Below, in pieces: positions 1 through 10,530 of a stretch of 64,000 bases of DNA. The notes under the pieces are model-generated. The model worked only from the letters and a program-made list of their open reading frames with translations. It had not been told where the DNA came from and did not search any database. The first letter of the stretch is position 1; the number at the start of each line of letters is the position of its first letter. Source of the stretch: Dasypus novemcinctus (Eukaryota > Chordata > Mammalia > Cingulata > Dasypodidae); assembly GCF_030445035.2 (NCBI RefSeq), contig NC_080673.1:184307216-184371215 (forward strand), read 5' to 3'. Made by a program: the position numbers and the translations under genes.

Positions 1-1670
1 TGCCAAGTAGGACTGAGCTCCAGTCGCCCACAGTTACTCTCTCCACAGCCTCCTTCACGTCTTTGTCTCACTTCTCCTGCTCCCTTACCTGTATTTCCCA
101 GGATCAGCTCCCAAATAAAGAACTTGCATCCCAATCCTTGTCTAAGGGAAGCCCCATAAGACTGTCATGCATTTAGTGTTAAGCCTGGATCATTGTAAGC
201 ATGCAATGAATTATTATTACTATTGCCAATGTTATTTTGAGCTTCATTTTCTGCCTTCGTTTCTTTTGGCATTAACTGCTGCCTCCTTCTCTCTGCCCTT
301 GTTTTCTTGCACTTTTCACAGGATACCTTCCTCTTTCGTTCCTCCATTTCTTTTGCCTTCTCAACTTTTCCTTGTCTCACTCCTCCTGAACTTTTAATCT
401 TTCCCTGGGGTAATTAAAATTTTTCGAAAGGATGTAAAGTTTTAAAAACTTACAGAGGAAAAACAGGCAACCCCCACCCCCCACCCAACTCGGTAGACCA
501 AATAACATTCACTGAGACTGTAAACTTCTCGAAGGCAGGAATATTATTGATTTGCACTTGGTCTAGATTTGATACAGGTGTAGAGATTTGGAGGGATTTT
601 GTTTTTGTTTTTGTTTTTGTTTTAACCTAGGACAAATTAGCAGACTTTATTTTAATAAAGGCTGGAGACTGAATGCAATCTCTTTCCTCAGCACATTACA
701 TCTGCTTCCCATCTGCAGTTCTAGCCAAAACGATCATTTTTATCCACGTGTACAACAAATTGGCCCCCAGCATCTGCAGCGCGGTTCAGCCAATCACTAA
801 ATGGTACCCTAGTGGTGTTAGAGTGTCAGTGCACCTCGTTTATAAACTCGGGAAACACCCGGCATCATCTGGACTACTAACCAATTTCAAAGACGACATT
901 AATGCAAAACTTGTCTCTTGGGGGAAAGTGTTTATGAATAAAGATGGATTTTCTCACTGATGAAATGATATCACTTCAACGAATCCCCTCTTGACAGCGT
1001 GACAAATCCTGACTTGGCAATACGATAGAGGAATTCAGGCCGAAGAAAGTTTGCTTTGTCTGGGAGAACCAACCAACGACAAGCTGATTTGGAAACCCAG
1101 ACGCTTTCTGTTTTGGGTTTCCGTCGTCAGACTTCTGAATCCTGCCTGGCCAGGAGTTGGCAAGGTGTCTGGGTTGATCTTTTCTCAATGAGCTCGCGGC
1201 TCCCTCTGCTTCTTCCCAAGGGGCTGTTTCCATCTGTTCCAGGGCCCAGTGGGGGTGGGGTGGGGAGGTGGCTTGTTTTTATGTTGTTGGGAACTAGCAA
1301 ACAAACCTCCATGTTACTGTGCCAGTAACAGCTGAGCAAACCTACCGAGGAAGGCAGAATTCTTCCAGGGTGGCAGGGGCTGCCCCTGGAGATCGGCAAG
1401 CTGGGCAGGCAGGGAGGCATTTTATCAGAAGCCTATCCAGGTGGCCTTCTTGGAGACTTCCTTGTTTACAAAAGAAGGAGCTGGAGATTTAAGGGGACCC
1501 GGGTGTCTGGGGCTGGAGGCCAGGTTTCGTTTATACAAATCGTCCCCCTTGCTGCTCAGAGGAGAGTTTTCTCACCTGTTCTGCCTCCCCTGTAAACCTC
1601 TGCAGACCCTGCGCCTGCTTGGTGGATCCAAGCACTCGGGCTCCTGTCTGTCTGGTGATGGGAAAGACTA
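1..1670. other. Upstream flank, mostly repeat-poor
   Basis: No gene or confident repeat is seen. A short TTTTG tract lies at 598-623. From about 660 to 1180 the sequence looks like ordinary single-copy DNA with a few CpGs and an E-box-like CACGTG near 746. A G-rich stretch at 1250-1272 is the only other structure. Confidence 0.5.
598..623 (+). repeat. (TTTTTG)n simple repeat
   Basis: Four successive TTTTTG-type units follow GGGATTTTG. It may be the tail of a degraded retroposon on the minus strand, but no body is recognisable. Confidence 0.7.
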
Positions 1671-1675
1671 ACTTT

Positions 1676-1830
1676 CAGAGAAAGTCAGGTCACAAGCCAG
1701 AAGTCTTTGGTTCAAGACCCAGCTCTGTCACTTACCAGCTGTGGGTACCTGGCAGATCTCATCAGGGTCCTTCCCGGGAGCCTTGCTTTCCTCATCTATA
1801 AAATAAACATAACCAAAGCCACCTAACTGG
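1676..1830 (+). repeat. MIR SINE
   Basis: The order of core segments matches MIR: GGTTCAAGACCCAGCTCTGTCACTTACC, then AGCTGTG, then CTTTCCTCATCTATAAAATAA. These are diverged tRNA-type B-box and conserved-core segments. Confidence 0.75.
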
Positions 1831-1989
1831 GTCCTGGTGAAGAGTGGATGACCTGAGGCGCATGCAGTGGATGGTTCATGCATTTCACAAACTACAGCGC
1901 TTGTCCTCAGTTGGGGACAGTAAGAGGGTTGGAACCCCTGCGTCCATGCTCAGAGGCGGGTGGTGTGCCACGCACGGCCTTGGGAGAAT

Positions 1990-2145
1990 ATGCTGTGATG
2001 GACACAGTCAGATCTGGATGAGGGTGGTAGGTGGGGTCACAGGGGTTTGGGTTCGGGTCCTACCACCCTGTGGCTGGATGGCCTTGGGCAGGTGATTTGG
2101 CATCTCCAAGTCTCTTGTCTTTGAAATGGGGTAAGAGGAATACAT
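1990..2145 (+). repeat. MIR SINE, diverged
   Basis: The segments GGGTTCGGGTCCTACC, TGGCTGGATGGCCTTGGGCA and GTCTTTGAAATGGGGTAA follow the MIR core order on the plus strand. Confidence 0.6.
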
Positions 2146-2149
2146 CCTT

Positions 2150-3760
2150 TCATTCACCAAACAGGACGGGGAATAAAAGGGACAGAGCTTCCATTGCGGT
2201 ACAAGTGGGACTTGAGCTGAACTCAGGGAAGCAATGAATGGCCGAAAGAACAATGTGCTAACTTAAGCTAGTAAGTATGAAAAGCACTTTGTAAACTGTA
2301 CATTTCTCTAATGGTCCTCATAAATAGTCTCTAAAGGACTTTGTTTAGGCAGGTAGCCTAAGAAACCTCAGGTGCTGGGCCTAAATTTGGAGGTTTCCAG
2401 TCCCCAGTGCTTCATGTTTACAGGGGAGGGGAATGCAGAGAGAGTGAAAGGGGATGAAATGGGACAGGATGGCAAATGCTTCCCTTCCACTCCCAGCCTG
2501 GAAACAGGTAACAAGAGAAGGAGCCGTGGAGGAGAAGCCCCTCTATTTAATACTTTGGAGATCAGCACCAATTTTGATACCTGAAGAGAGTTTTGGTGGG
2601 CCAACTACTTTAAAAACGATTGTATTTATGAAGCTGGGCCAGTCAGCACTATTTGGGTTTGGAGTTAGCATGTTAAAATTCGTCTCTTAAAATGTTTTCA
2701 GATTCCAGCATCGTTTTCTAGGAAAAAAACCCTTTTCCTCCTTATTATTAATAAAATCTGTAGTGGCCAGTGTGGTTAGGGACCACTGATTTGAAACACC
2801 ATTCTTCACAAGCCCAGAAACGAGGATGACGACCTATTTTTCTAAAGCTCATTTGGCATATCATTGAAAAAATAACTCAGCCTCAGAAAAAGAAAACAGG
2901 AATTTAGCCAGAAATCTAATGTTTTCTGAATTTCGAAAAGGAGTTGTGCTGTTTGTAAGAAAGCAGGAGCCGGCTTTCTAACGCGATCTTTTCCTCCTGC
3001 TTTATTTCCCCTCTGAAATCATGAGCCCATGGTTGTGACATCACTGGGGTTGCTGTGGAAATGTTTATTTCACAGAGGATTTCGACCTCAAGAGAGGAAT
3101 TTACAAGAGGAAGTGTGAACTCTTGGAAAAACACAATTGGTTCAAAGGAAAATGGGCAGCATTTGGAAAAAGGAATCTGAAGGAAAACCATCTAAACTGC
3201 CCATTAGAGGTTGTGCCAAGTTTTCCTGAGAGGATTAAAATATTTGTTACGAGCTTCTTACAAGGAGAAGCCCGTTTTTATTTGTGTTTTATTGCCTATA
3301 AATATCTGTATAAAGAGTAAGGGGGTAGCAGGTAAGGAATGGCTTTTTGCAGGAAAAAACTTTCAGCTACCCAATTATTAAGATTGAGAGAGAGGTCTGG
3401 ACCTAGAATACTATCTTGGGGGAAAAAAGGAAATTATATGTGCTTCCATTTTTATAATATGTAATAGGCTTAAGAGAGTAGCTCCATTTAAAGAATTGTG
3501 ACTCAAGGGGCCTGGGTTTCATGCAGAAGCTACAAAATCCTTTATATTTTTTAAACTGTTAAATCAACAGAATGCCAAACTGAGGTGGAAAAGCCCCGTT
3601 AAAAGTCATCTAGCCTTCCTTCCTGCTGGGGCAGTGTTGTTTCCTAAATCCACTTGCCACTTCTCTCAGCCTAGCCTAGTTATATGGAGCATTGACTTAG
3701 CTTAACTACAGCAAGCGGCAAAAGGAAGTGGGTTTGCATTCGGGATGGGAGGGGCGGCCA
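2150..3760. other. Repeat-poor upstream flank
   Basis: No convincing exon or repeat is seen. The sequence is AT-rich to neutral and non-repetitive, and leads directly into the TG tract at the island edge. It could contain upstream regulatory elements but nothing specific can be claimed. Confidence 0.4.
3750..3757 (+). promoter_or_regulatory. GC box (Sp1/KLF-type) at the edge of the island
   Basis: GAGGGGCGGCC is a good Sp1/KLF motif at the upstream boundary of the CpG island, just before a TG-rich tract. Single GC boxes occur often by chance in such DNA. Confidence 0.35.
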
Positions 3761-3763
3761 CGA

Positions 3764-3832
3764 GTGTGTGTGGTTGTGCGTGTGTGTGTAGGTGTTACTG
3801 TGTGTGTGCGTGTGTATGCGCGCGCGCGTGCG
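3764..3832 (+). repeat. (TG)n/(CG)n microsatellite
   Basis: Imperfect TG dinucleotides run into a CG dinucleotide stretch. Alternating purine-pyrimidine DNA of this kind is Z-DNA-prone. Confidence 0.9.
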
Positions 3833-4236
3833 GAGGAGTGGGGGTCGCAACACCGGCAAAGGAAAAAAAAGGCGAAATAGATTAACTATAGGAAAATAAT
3901 TTCCCTGGAGCTGGAAAAGGGGGCTCTGCGCGGGAAAGCAATTTTAGGAATTAAAAAACCTTCAAAGAAGGTGGGAGGAAGGCTTGCCAGGAGGGTGCGG
4001 GGCGCAGCGGGGTGGGGGGGGGGAGGTAAACCGTGAGTCTCCGCAGGAATCTTTCTCTGCCTCCCCGGCTCGGCGCGGTCCCCTGCCGGCCCACCCCTCC
4101 ACCCACCTGCCCGCGGCCGCACCCGGGGAGGGCGGTGGGCCGGTGCGGGGGCCGCAAAGGTCGGGCTGCGCGGGCTGATTTAGTGGCCCGGGCTGTAGTA
4201 CAGGCTGTCCCCGGCAGCCGGCGGAGTCAGCGCGAA

Positions 4237-4242
4237 CACGTG
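4237..4242. promoter_or_regulatory. Canonical E-box CACGTG
   Basis: A palindromic CACGTG followed by AC lies in the GC-rich core about 550 bases before the ATG. This is the binding core of USF, MYC/MAX and TFE-type bHLH-zip factors. It sits close to where the transcription start would be expected. Binding is inferred from the motif only. Confidence 0.45.
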
Positions 4243-4290
4243 ACGGCCCCGGCTCTCCGGTGAGCTCCCCAAACAGACGCACACCCAGCC

Positions 4291-4361
4291 ACACGCGCGC
4301 GCGCGCGCACACACACACACACATACACACACCCGCACGCACCCCCGCGCGCGCACACACC
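4291..4361 (+). repeat. (CA)n/(CG)n microsatellite
   Basis: A CG dinucleotide run is followed by CA dinucleotides and mixed CA/CG. It lies between the E-box and the coding exon, in the leader or its possible intron. Confidence 0.9.
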
Positions 4362-4445
4362 CGCCCGCTCGCTCTGCCTCGGTGCCCTCCCTCCCGGCTC
4401 GCTCATTCTCTCGCCCTCTCGCTTCCCCTGCGGTCTCTCGCTCTG

Positions 4446-4496
4446 CGCGCACACACCACACACACGCACACGCACACACACGCGCGCACACACGCA
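4446..4496 (+). repeat. (CA)n microsatellite, imperfect
   Basis: CA dinucleotides with CG interruptions immediately precede a CGG-rich stretch. This is the second CA-type tract upstream of the coding exon. Confidence 0.9.
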
Positions 4497-4792
4497 GCCG
4501 GCACAGGCGGCGGCGGCGGCGGCTGCCCAAGTCAGGACGAACCTCTAGGTACGGGCTGGAGAAGGCGGCAGAGGCGGCGGCGGCGGCAGCCCGAGCATCC
4601 CTCCTCACCCGGAGAGGGAGCACCGCCGAGAGTTTCCGTTCCCTTTGCCGTTCCCACCCCCTCCTTCTATTTATTTTCGAGAGAATTTCTTCGCTTATTG
4701 GTTTAATTTGATTTTGAAAAATTTTGGGTTGCTTTTGTGTGTGTGCTTTTTTTTTTTTTCCCCCCTTTCCTCCTTTTATTTGCATCCAGAGC

Positions 4793-4879
4793 ATGGCGGG
4801 CTGCGGGCTGTCGGAAGACACCGTCTTCTCTTCCTTCTTTTACAACTACGGCTCTTCCTGGGAAACCCCTTCCAACCAG
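4793..4879 (+). CDS. First coding exon (29 codons) of an unidentified plus-strand gene; partial CDS
   Basis: This is the only convincing protein-coding exon in the window. The ATG at 4793 has a strong Kozak context (purine at -3 in AGCATGG). The reading frame begins MAGCGLSEDT, continues through an aromatic stretch SSFFYNYG and ends SSWETPSNQ. It stops at 4879 exactly before GTAAGG, a near-consensus splice donor, leaving a phase-0 junction after CAG. It sits in the middle of a CpG island, as expected for the start of a vertebrate gene. Its residues are a non-repetitive mixture, unlike the Arg/Pro/Gly-rich chance frames around it. Reading on past the donor gives low-complexity sequence, so splicing is preferred to read-through. 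It has no clear signal peptide, membrane helix or known domain. I do not recognise the protein. The remaining exons lie beyond the window, or one may be at 43993. Confidence 0.75.
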
Positions 4880-5112
4880 GTAAGGGGTGGCTCGGTGCCG
4901 GGCGGCGTCGCGCCCCGTGCCCCTCGCCGCGCGCTCTCTTGGCACCCGGAGGGGAGGCAGAGGCTGGGAGGGGGTGGGGAGGAAGGGGGGCCAAGTGGGT
5001 CGCACTGTCTGGGTCAGTGCCAACCGGCTAGAGGAGATCCCCTCCCCGCTCCAGCGCCAGCTCTCAGTCGCCAGGATCTGTCGCGTCCCTCCCGTGCCCA
5101 ATCGACCATCGA

Positions 5113-5127
5113 CCCCCCCCCCCCCCC
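5113..5127 (+). repeat. Poly-C run, 15 bases
   Basis: An uninterrupted run of 15 C lies in the start of the intron, within the CpG island. Confidence 0.95.
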
Positions 5128-5599
5128 ACCTCCCAGCCCAGCGGGAACCCGAGAAAGAGACGGGAGCCGGCGCGTTACCCCGAACAACTCCAGGCAAAAT
5201 CAGGGAACTCGAGCGCAACCTTCCCCAAGTCGCCGCGGGCGCCGCGCCCCTGTGCGCCCGGCTCCCGCCCGCCTTCTAGTTGCGCCGGGGGGCTGCGGAC
5301 CGCGAGCCCCCCGCGACGTGTTGTCCCCCCGGCGAGGTGCTGTCCCCCAGGGCCCCGAGCCACCGCTTTCCCTAAAATGGCTGCAATCGCAAGTGGAGGC
5401 GTCCCCTGACCCCGCAAAGCGGAGGGGGGGGGTGTAGAGTGGAGGCTCCGCTCCCGGTGACCCCGCGCCACCCCCAGCGCGCACACGCACCCCACAAACA
5501 CACACACTTAACTTTGATGACTGTGCAATGCAGTCCGGCTGCATCGTGCCCTCGACGTTCCCCGCCGCCGGCCTCTAGGTGTGCGTGTCGGTGTGACTC

Positions 5600-5614
5600 G
5601 GGGGGGGGGGGGGG
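5600..5614 (+). repeat. Poly-G run, 15 bases
   Basis: An uninterrupted run of 15 G is followed by CCCGGGG and further G-runs to about 5650, giving a strong potential for G-quadruplex formation. Confidence 0.95.
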
Positions 5615-5895
5615 CCCGGGGAAGGTGGGGGTAGACGCCGGGAGGGGACGGCGTGGGAGGCGATGGGTGTCCGCGGGTCACTGGGAACCTGGAGAGACAG
5701 GCGTGTGCTCAGTGTCTAGGGGTGCAAAAGCTATTCTAGGAGGCAGAGCGAGAAACAGAGAGAGAAAAAAATGCATTTTAATTAAATAACTGTTGTAGTC
5801 TGCTGCCCCCACCGCTTGTTTGGTGAAAGTCTACAGGCATCTGTCATCTTCAAACTACAGGGGAAGTGGAGCCGGGGTCGAGGAAGGGGAGAGGG

Positions 5896-5943
5896 GTGTG
5901 TGTGTGCGTGTGTGTGTGTGTGTGCACGCGCGCCCCTGCGCGC
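5896..5943 (+). repeat. (TG)n microsatellite ending in CG-rich DNA
   Basis: TG dinucleotides with few interruptions run into GCACGCGCGCC. The tract lies about 1 kb downstream of the coding exon and is complementary to the CA tracts upstream of it. Confidence 0.9.
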
Positions 5944-6974
5944 GCATCGGGGCTGGGGAAAGTTGGGGCGGGAGGCGAGACGGAGAAGCGACCGGGAAAA
6001 AGCAGCAGCAACTCGGTGGGCGGCCCGGGGCGCGGGGGGATTCCCGGCCCGCGGGAGCGCGCGCCGCGGGGGATCGGGCGGGCCGGGACTGGGTGGGTGG
6101 TGTCGAGGAAGACTGCCCGGCTCGGCCCGGTCCGCCCGGCCGCCGCGGCGCCTCTCCTCCCGGGCCCGCCCGCCGGCCTCGGCCGCTCGCGGGGCCGCCT
6201 GCCGCGCTCGCCCGCGCCGGCGCTCGCCCTCCCGGGCCCGGGGCGCCGCGCGCTCCGCCGAGCTCCCGGTAAAAAAGAAAAAGAAAAGCCAGTCCCCCTC
6301 AAAGCAAAGCCACCGAAAAATGTGCTCGGCCGGGGCCGAGGCCGCCGCCACCCCAGTTTCCAAGAAACTGCTATGGCTAAACTAGTAGTTGCCGGGCGAA
6401 GCCCTCGCCTCTCCGGCGCGGGCTCTCCAGAAAGCGCCGCGGCCGCGCGAGTGAATAATGCATAAGGGCGGCCGGGCAGCCTTGGAGAGGCTCCCGTCGC
6501 CGCGGCAGCAGCGGCGGGAGGCGGCGGCGAGCTCGGCCAGACCGCCCGGCCGCCGCCGCCGCCGCGCCTGGGGGCGTCTGGGCGGCCCCCGGGAAGCGCG
6601 AGGGTCGCGCGCAGGGCGCGGAGCCCAGGTGGGGGTGGCGAGGCGGCCCAGCCGCGGGAGGTGGGGGCTCGGGGCGAAGCGGTCGGGCCAGGGGAAAGCC
6701 CCGCCGCGCGGAGAAACTTGCAGGAGCCTCGGTGGTGGCCGAGCCGGCGCTGGAGTTGGGGAGCATGGAGAGGGACGAACGGGGCGCTGGGGGGCGCCCC
6801 GGCTGCCCGCGGCCGGCGTTAGAGGCTTTCTCCAGGCCACCCTGTCCCGGCAGGCGGACCCTGCGTCCACTCCACGCCTCTCCATCCGCCGGCTGGGGAT
6901 TGCCGAGAGCCAACGAGTCCTCCTCCGGCTCGGAAAACTCCAGCTCTCCAGGAGCGAGCGCTCGTGCGCCTGTG

Positions 6975-6975
<1 letters not shown>

Positions 6976-7015
<40 letters not shown>
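6976..7015 (+). repeat. (TG)n microsatellite, about 20 units
   Basis: This is an almost pure TG dinucleotide run in the downstream part of the CpG island. Confidence 0.95.
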
Positions 7016-7016
<1 letters not shown>

Positions 7017-7259
7017 TTGTCGGTGAATCAGACACCGATCTCAGCTCGCCTTGGAGGACCGACGTGGGTAGGAAAGGCTTGAGCCACACACCCTGCACCA
7101 GCCCCGGCCGGGATTCGTGCTTCCTCAGCAGCGCCGCGCCCCCCCAGTTCTGGAGTCCGAGGCGTTAGGAGAAGTTTCCGGGCGCGTGCCTCCGACCTGC
7201 ACCTCAGGGCCGCGAAACTCGGGCACTTTCTTTTCCCCCCGACCAAAGGGAGAGAGGAG

Positions 7260-9900
7260 ACTTGGGTGTAAGGAGGCACCTGCAGGGATACAGCTTTACA
7301 GCGACGGGAGGTTTTTCAGTCCATCAGGAGCTAGGAAGCACGCCGTTTGAGGGCGTTTGAAAGCGAAGGGCTGCGGCCGGATTTTGCAAGATAGGCAATC
7401 GCGTGCAAACTCCTTGGAAAGCAGAGGAGGTGGACGAGCGGGAGAGGGCGGAGAGGTTGGAGTAAAGGAAGGAAAGAACCAGAGAAGGAGGCGGGGGTGC
7501 GTTTTGAAGAGAGAGCGAGGAAAAAACTAACGGTTTCTTCGGGTAAAGTTAGTTTAACTTGATTTGGAAAAGCATTTCCCCAGTAGATTAGATATCCGAG
7601 CTTTTTTTTTTTTCTTTCTTCCTTTCTTTCTTCTTGAAAGGGAGACTCATGTTGCTGAGGAAATCGGAAAGAATTTCTGATAAAGCAGCTGGCGCTGCTC
7701 TGTGGAGGATGTACTAGCTCACAGGCTGGTATTGGGTAGCCTGCGACCTACTCTTAGTGCACTGGAATTGTATGGTGGGGACAGGAGATTATTTGAAATA
7801 TTGATTTCTACTTCCAGTGGTGCGGTATGAACTTTAAGATAAAGTACAGAAACAAATGAGAGATGTACATCATTAGGGGAAGGTGCCCTCAAGTGCTATC
7901 AGAGCTTTAATCTCTGGTGGTAAATGCAGCCAGCAGTATGTCTTACCAGGATTTGTGGCTTCCCACCGCAGCCACATGACCAGTTTCAGGGCTGAAGAAG
8001 ATATGTGCACGAGCAAAGCTTCTTATTGATCTCCAGTTTGCATTTTTAGCATTCAGTGACTGAGCAACCTGCTCCTAACTGTTCCTGTGGAGAAAAGGGA
8101 TAAACAAAGGCAATACTTTAAATCCCTTTTCAGGCTCAGGGAGAGCTGCTATGGAGAGGCCTGGGCCAAATTCGAAAGAGGGAGACTTTTTCATGATTTT
8201 ACCTGAATTGCTGCCAAAAAGCTTACAAATCCTCTGTTCACTAAAAATAGCAACGCTCTTCAAATATAATTTGTTTACTCCACCTCAATTAAAAACAAAA
8301 CCTTCTTCCTAGTGTTATAAAGTGCTTATGAAGGTAAGGGTTGACTGTACTAAAAAAAAAAAATCAAGCTTTTATTTCTAGATCAATATGATGTGCTCTC
8401 AACATCTAATACCATGTAAAAGGAGCCTTTTTACAACATCAATAGCAGGCAGGCATGTCTCCCTAAGAAGCTCTTTTCCTGGAATCACAAGGCATTTTGA
8501 TTACTTTCATTTTCACAAGAAACATGATTATGACACCTCTAGTTATAAACAAGCAAGTGAAAAAAATAATGAACATGGGAGTTCTTTCAACACAGACCTG
8601 GAAATTTGGAAACAACTGGGGCATTTATTTATTACTAACGCCCCCACCCCACGACTCATTGATGACTAGAAGGTTTTTAGTTATTCTGTGACGTTTTATT
8701 AATAAAGCTGAAGGATATAGGGTATTATTTTTTTTTTTGAGAGAGAGCCCAATGTGTATTAGAGCTGAAAGTGCATCTGTTACCCTTTAAAAACTGGGAA
8801 ATTCCATCCTATATCTGAGTAGACATGTTGCAGAAAAATGCACCCACTTGCCAATGTGCGCAACATACCATAGCGTGTAGGGTAGGGAGGGGAGCATCTG
8901 CTTAGGTGGAATTTATTTCTTCAATTAGAATGAAACCCCCAATTAAAGTGTGTATGTGAAATGTCTCTGGTTTGGCTCAGTGCAGCAGACAACAGACCAT
9001 TCTTTAATTTACAGTTTCACGCCTAGTGATGGCAGTAGTGCAAGCTTCCAAAACCCAGCTTTATCTTTTTATGCTGTGCTTTTCAACCTGTGAGTCTTTC
9101 CCGTAGTTTAGGGTTTCTTTCTCCATCGTGAAGCTGACCACAGAGTGGTCATTACTGCTTGCAGTTTGGACCTGGGTCACCTTATTAGTTGTCAGTCTGT
9201 AAGCCCCAATCGAAGCAGGCCAGGTCTGTATGATATTGAATCAATCAATTGAAAGTGATAAATGGGGCCAATTAGCTGACTGCTTGGGTGTCCATGAGGC
9301 CAGACATCTGATTTTATTTGCCCAGTTGACCAGTTCTTTGGTTCCTGGGTAGCTTAATCTGAATTTTGTGATAGGCATTCTCTCCAGACTCAAGATACTT
9401 TTTCACTTTTCTTCCTTCCCCTACCATCCCCCCACCACTTTCTCACATTTTCCAGACTAGACATATAAAATGGCATCCTTGCAAGGACATACACTATCTT
9501 CTCAGAGTAGACAGTCAATGTTTTGAATTCTGCCCTGGACCTTTGTTAGCCAGTACCTGCAATTCTTTGTACTCACGCTATCTTTTCAAGCAGGGTAGAA
9601 GTTTCAGTTCGGAATCATTGATGGATGTGGGTAAGTTGTTGAAAGCTAGTGCTGACTGCCTCTTTTTTTTTTTGACTTGGCACTACTTCCATAAATATGG
9701 AATAGCCAAAGCAGAAAACTGTCCACTGAGGAACACTTTGCTTCCATCCAGTCCAAGTACTACAAAGAATTCAATATATGGTTTTTTCCCCTCTTTTCTG
9801 AGTATTTCATAATTCTTAAAATGGTAACAATGTTTGGATCCAGGTTTGTTTTTCACTTACAAGTTGTTAGAAAGCCAGCATCTTTCAGTTCAGTTATATA
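7260..9900. other. Intron, repeat-poor
   Basis: Beyond the island the sequence becomes AT-rich. I see only short homopolymers (T-rich near 7602-7632, A11 near 8352, T10 near 8729) and no confident repeat or exon. Parts near 9180-9300 look like ordinary unique DNA. Confidence 0.4.
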
Positions 9901-9922
9901 AGCTGGGCTTCTATATATTTTA

Positions 9923-10030
9923 TGCAGTTTTCTTTTGTTTTTGTTTTTTATTTAGGAGGTACCAGGGATTGAAACCAGGACCTTGTACATGGGAAGCAGG
10001 TGCTCTACCACTTCAGCTCTATCTACTCTC
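9923..10030 (-). mobile_element. DAS-type SINE monomer (tRNA-Ala-derived)
   Basis: On the minus strand a tRNA-Ala-like head carries TGGTAGAGCACCTGCTTCC (A-box side) and GGTTTCAATCCCTGGTACC (B-box side), followed by an A-rich tail. A target-site duplication of 15 bases with one mismatch flanks it (9908-9922 and 10031-10045). Confidence 0.85.
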
Positions 10031-10329
10031 CTTCTATACATTTTAAACATTTTTATTTTCCTAAAGTTGTGTGTGTATGTGGTTTAGGGGCAGATCCATA
10101 TATTTACCTTAAATAAAATTGTAAAAACCTACCTGTAAATTCCCATTTTTCTAAGGGTAGGTTTCTCCTCGATAGATAGGAAAATAAAGTGACTTATAAT
10201 AACATGGATTTGTTGTGGGTCTTTCAATAAAGCTATCTTCCTTAAGGCAGCAGCTTGACTCTATCATTTGCTTTTCTTTGTAAAGTTCTGTGAACCTAGA
10301 GCTTGGCAAAGAAAGTGCAGTGGCAATAA

Positions 10330-10530
10330 CTACCATTTATTAATGCTACTGCAAGTACTTTACATGTACTCAACTCAATCACGTTTTGATATGAGATAGG
10401 TGCTTTTTTTACTATTCCCATTTTATAGATGAGGAAAAGGAGACAGTGTTAACTAACTTGCCTGAAGTCATAGTGCTAGTTAGGGACAGAGCTGGGGTGC
10501 CCCAGCACTCTGGCTTCTGAACCCTTAGTG
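10330..10530 (-). repeat. MIR SINE, antisense
   Basis: CCCATTTTATAGATGAGGAAA, then AACTTGCCTGAAGTCA, then AGAGCTGGGGTGCC form the reverse complement of the MIR core. Confidence 0.75.

Larger units (their letters stand above)
4260..4789 (+). other. Possible small intron in the 5' leader
   Basis: A good donor (CCG followed by GTGAGC) occurs at 4260. A long polypyrimidine tract (4747-4780) ends in an acceptor-like CATCCAG at 4789, three bases before the ATG. Together they could define a 530-base intron that separates a non-coding first exon from the exon carrying the ATG. Another donor-like GTACGG is at 4549. If the tract is instead plain leader DNA, transcription could start anywhere in 4200-4780. 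The sequence alone cannot decide. Confidence 0.4.
3990..7250. promoter_or_regulatory. CpG island and promoter region of the plus-strand gene
   Basis: The stretch is very GC-rich with frequent CpG, in sharp contrast to the AT-rich flanks. It contains the coding exon at 4793, CGG/GCC trinucleotide runs (about 4507-4525, 4570-4590 and 6500-6570), several GC boxes and long G-runs. No TATA box is obvious, which fits a dispersed CpG-island promoter. The island extends about 2.4 kb into the first intron, a pattern common in developmental or neural genes. A divergent minus-strand transcript is possible but no minus-strand coding exon is visible. Confidence 0.8.

Noticed and set aside
4180..4821. 213-codon minus-strand open frame opposite the promoter and exon
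   Set aside because: It translates CA/TG and CGG repeats into low-complexity Cys/Val/Arg sequence. Long chance frames are expected in CpG-rich DNA.
4724..5437. Read-through 237-codon frame containing the 29-codon exon
   Set aside because: The sequence before the ATG encodes homopolymer F/P and the part after 4880 is low-complexity; a strong donor at 4880 explains the end of the exon better.
5782..7168. Several 150-238-codon open frames on both strands downstream of the exon
   Set aside because: They overlap each other on both strands and have Arg/Pro/Ala/Gly-rich composition; they reflect high GC, not protein selection.
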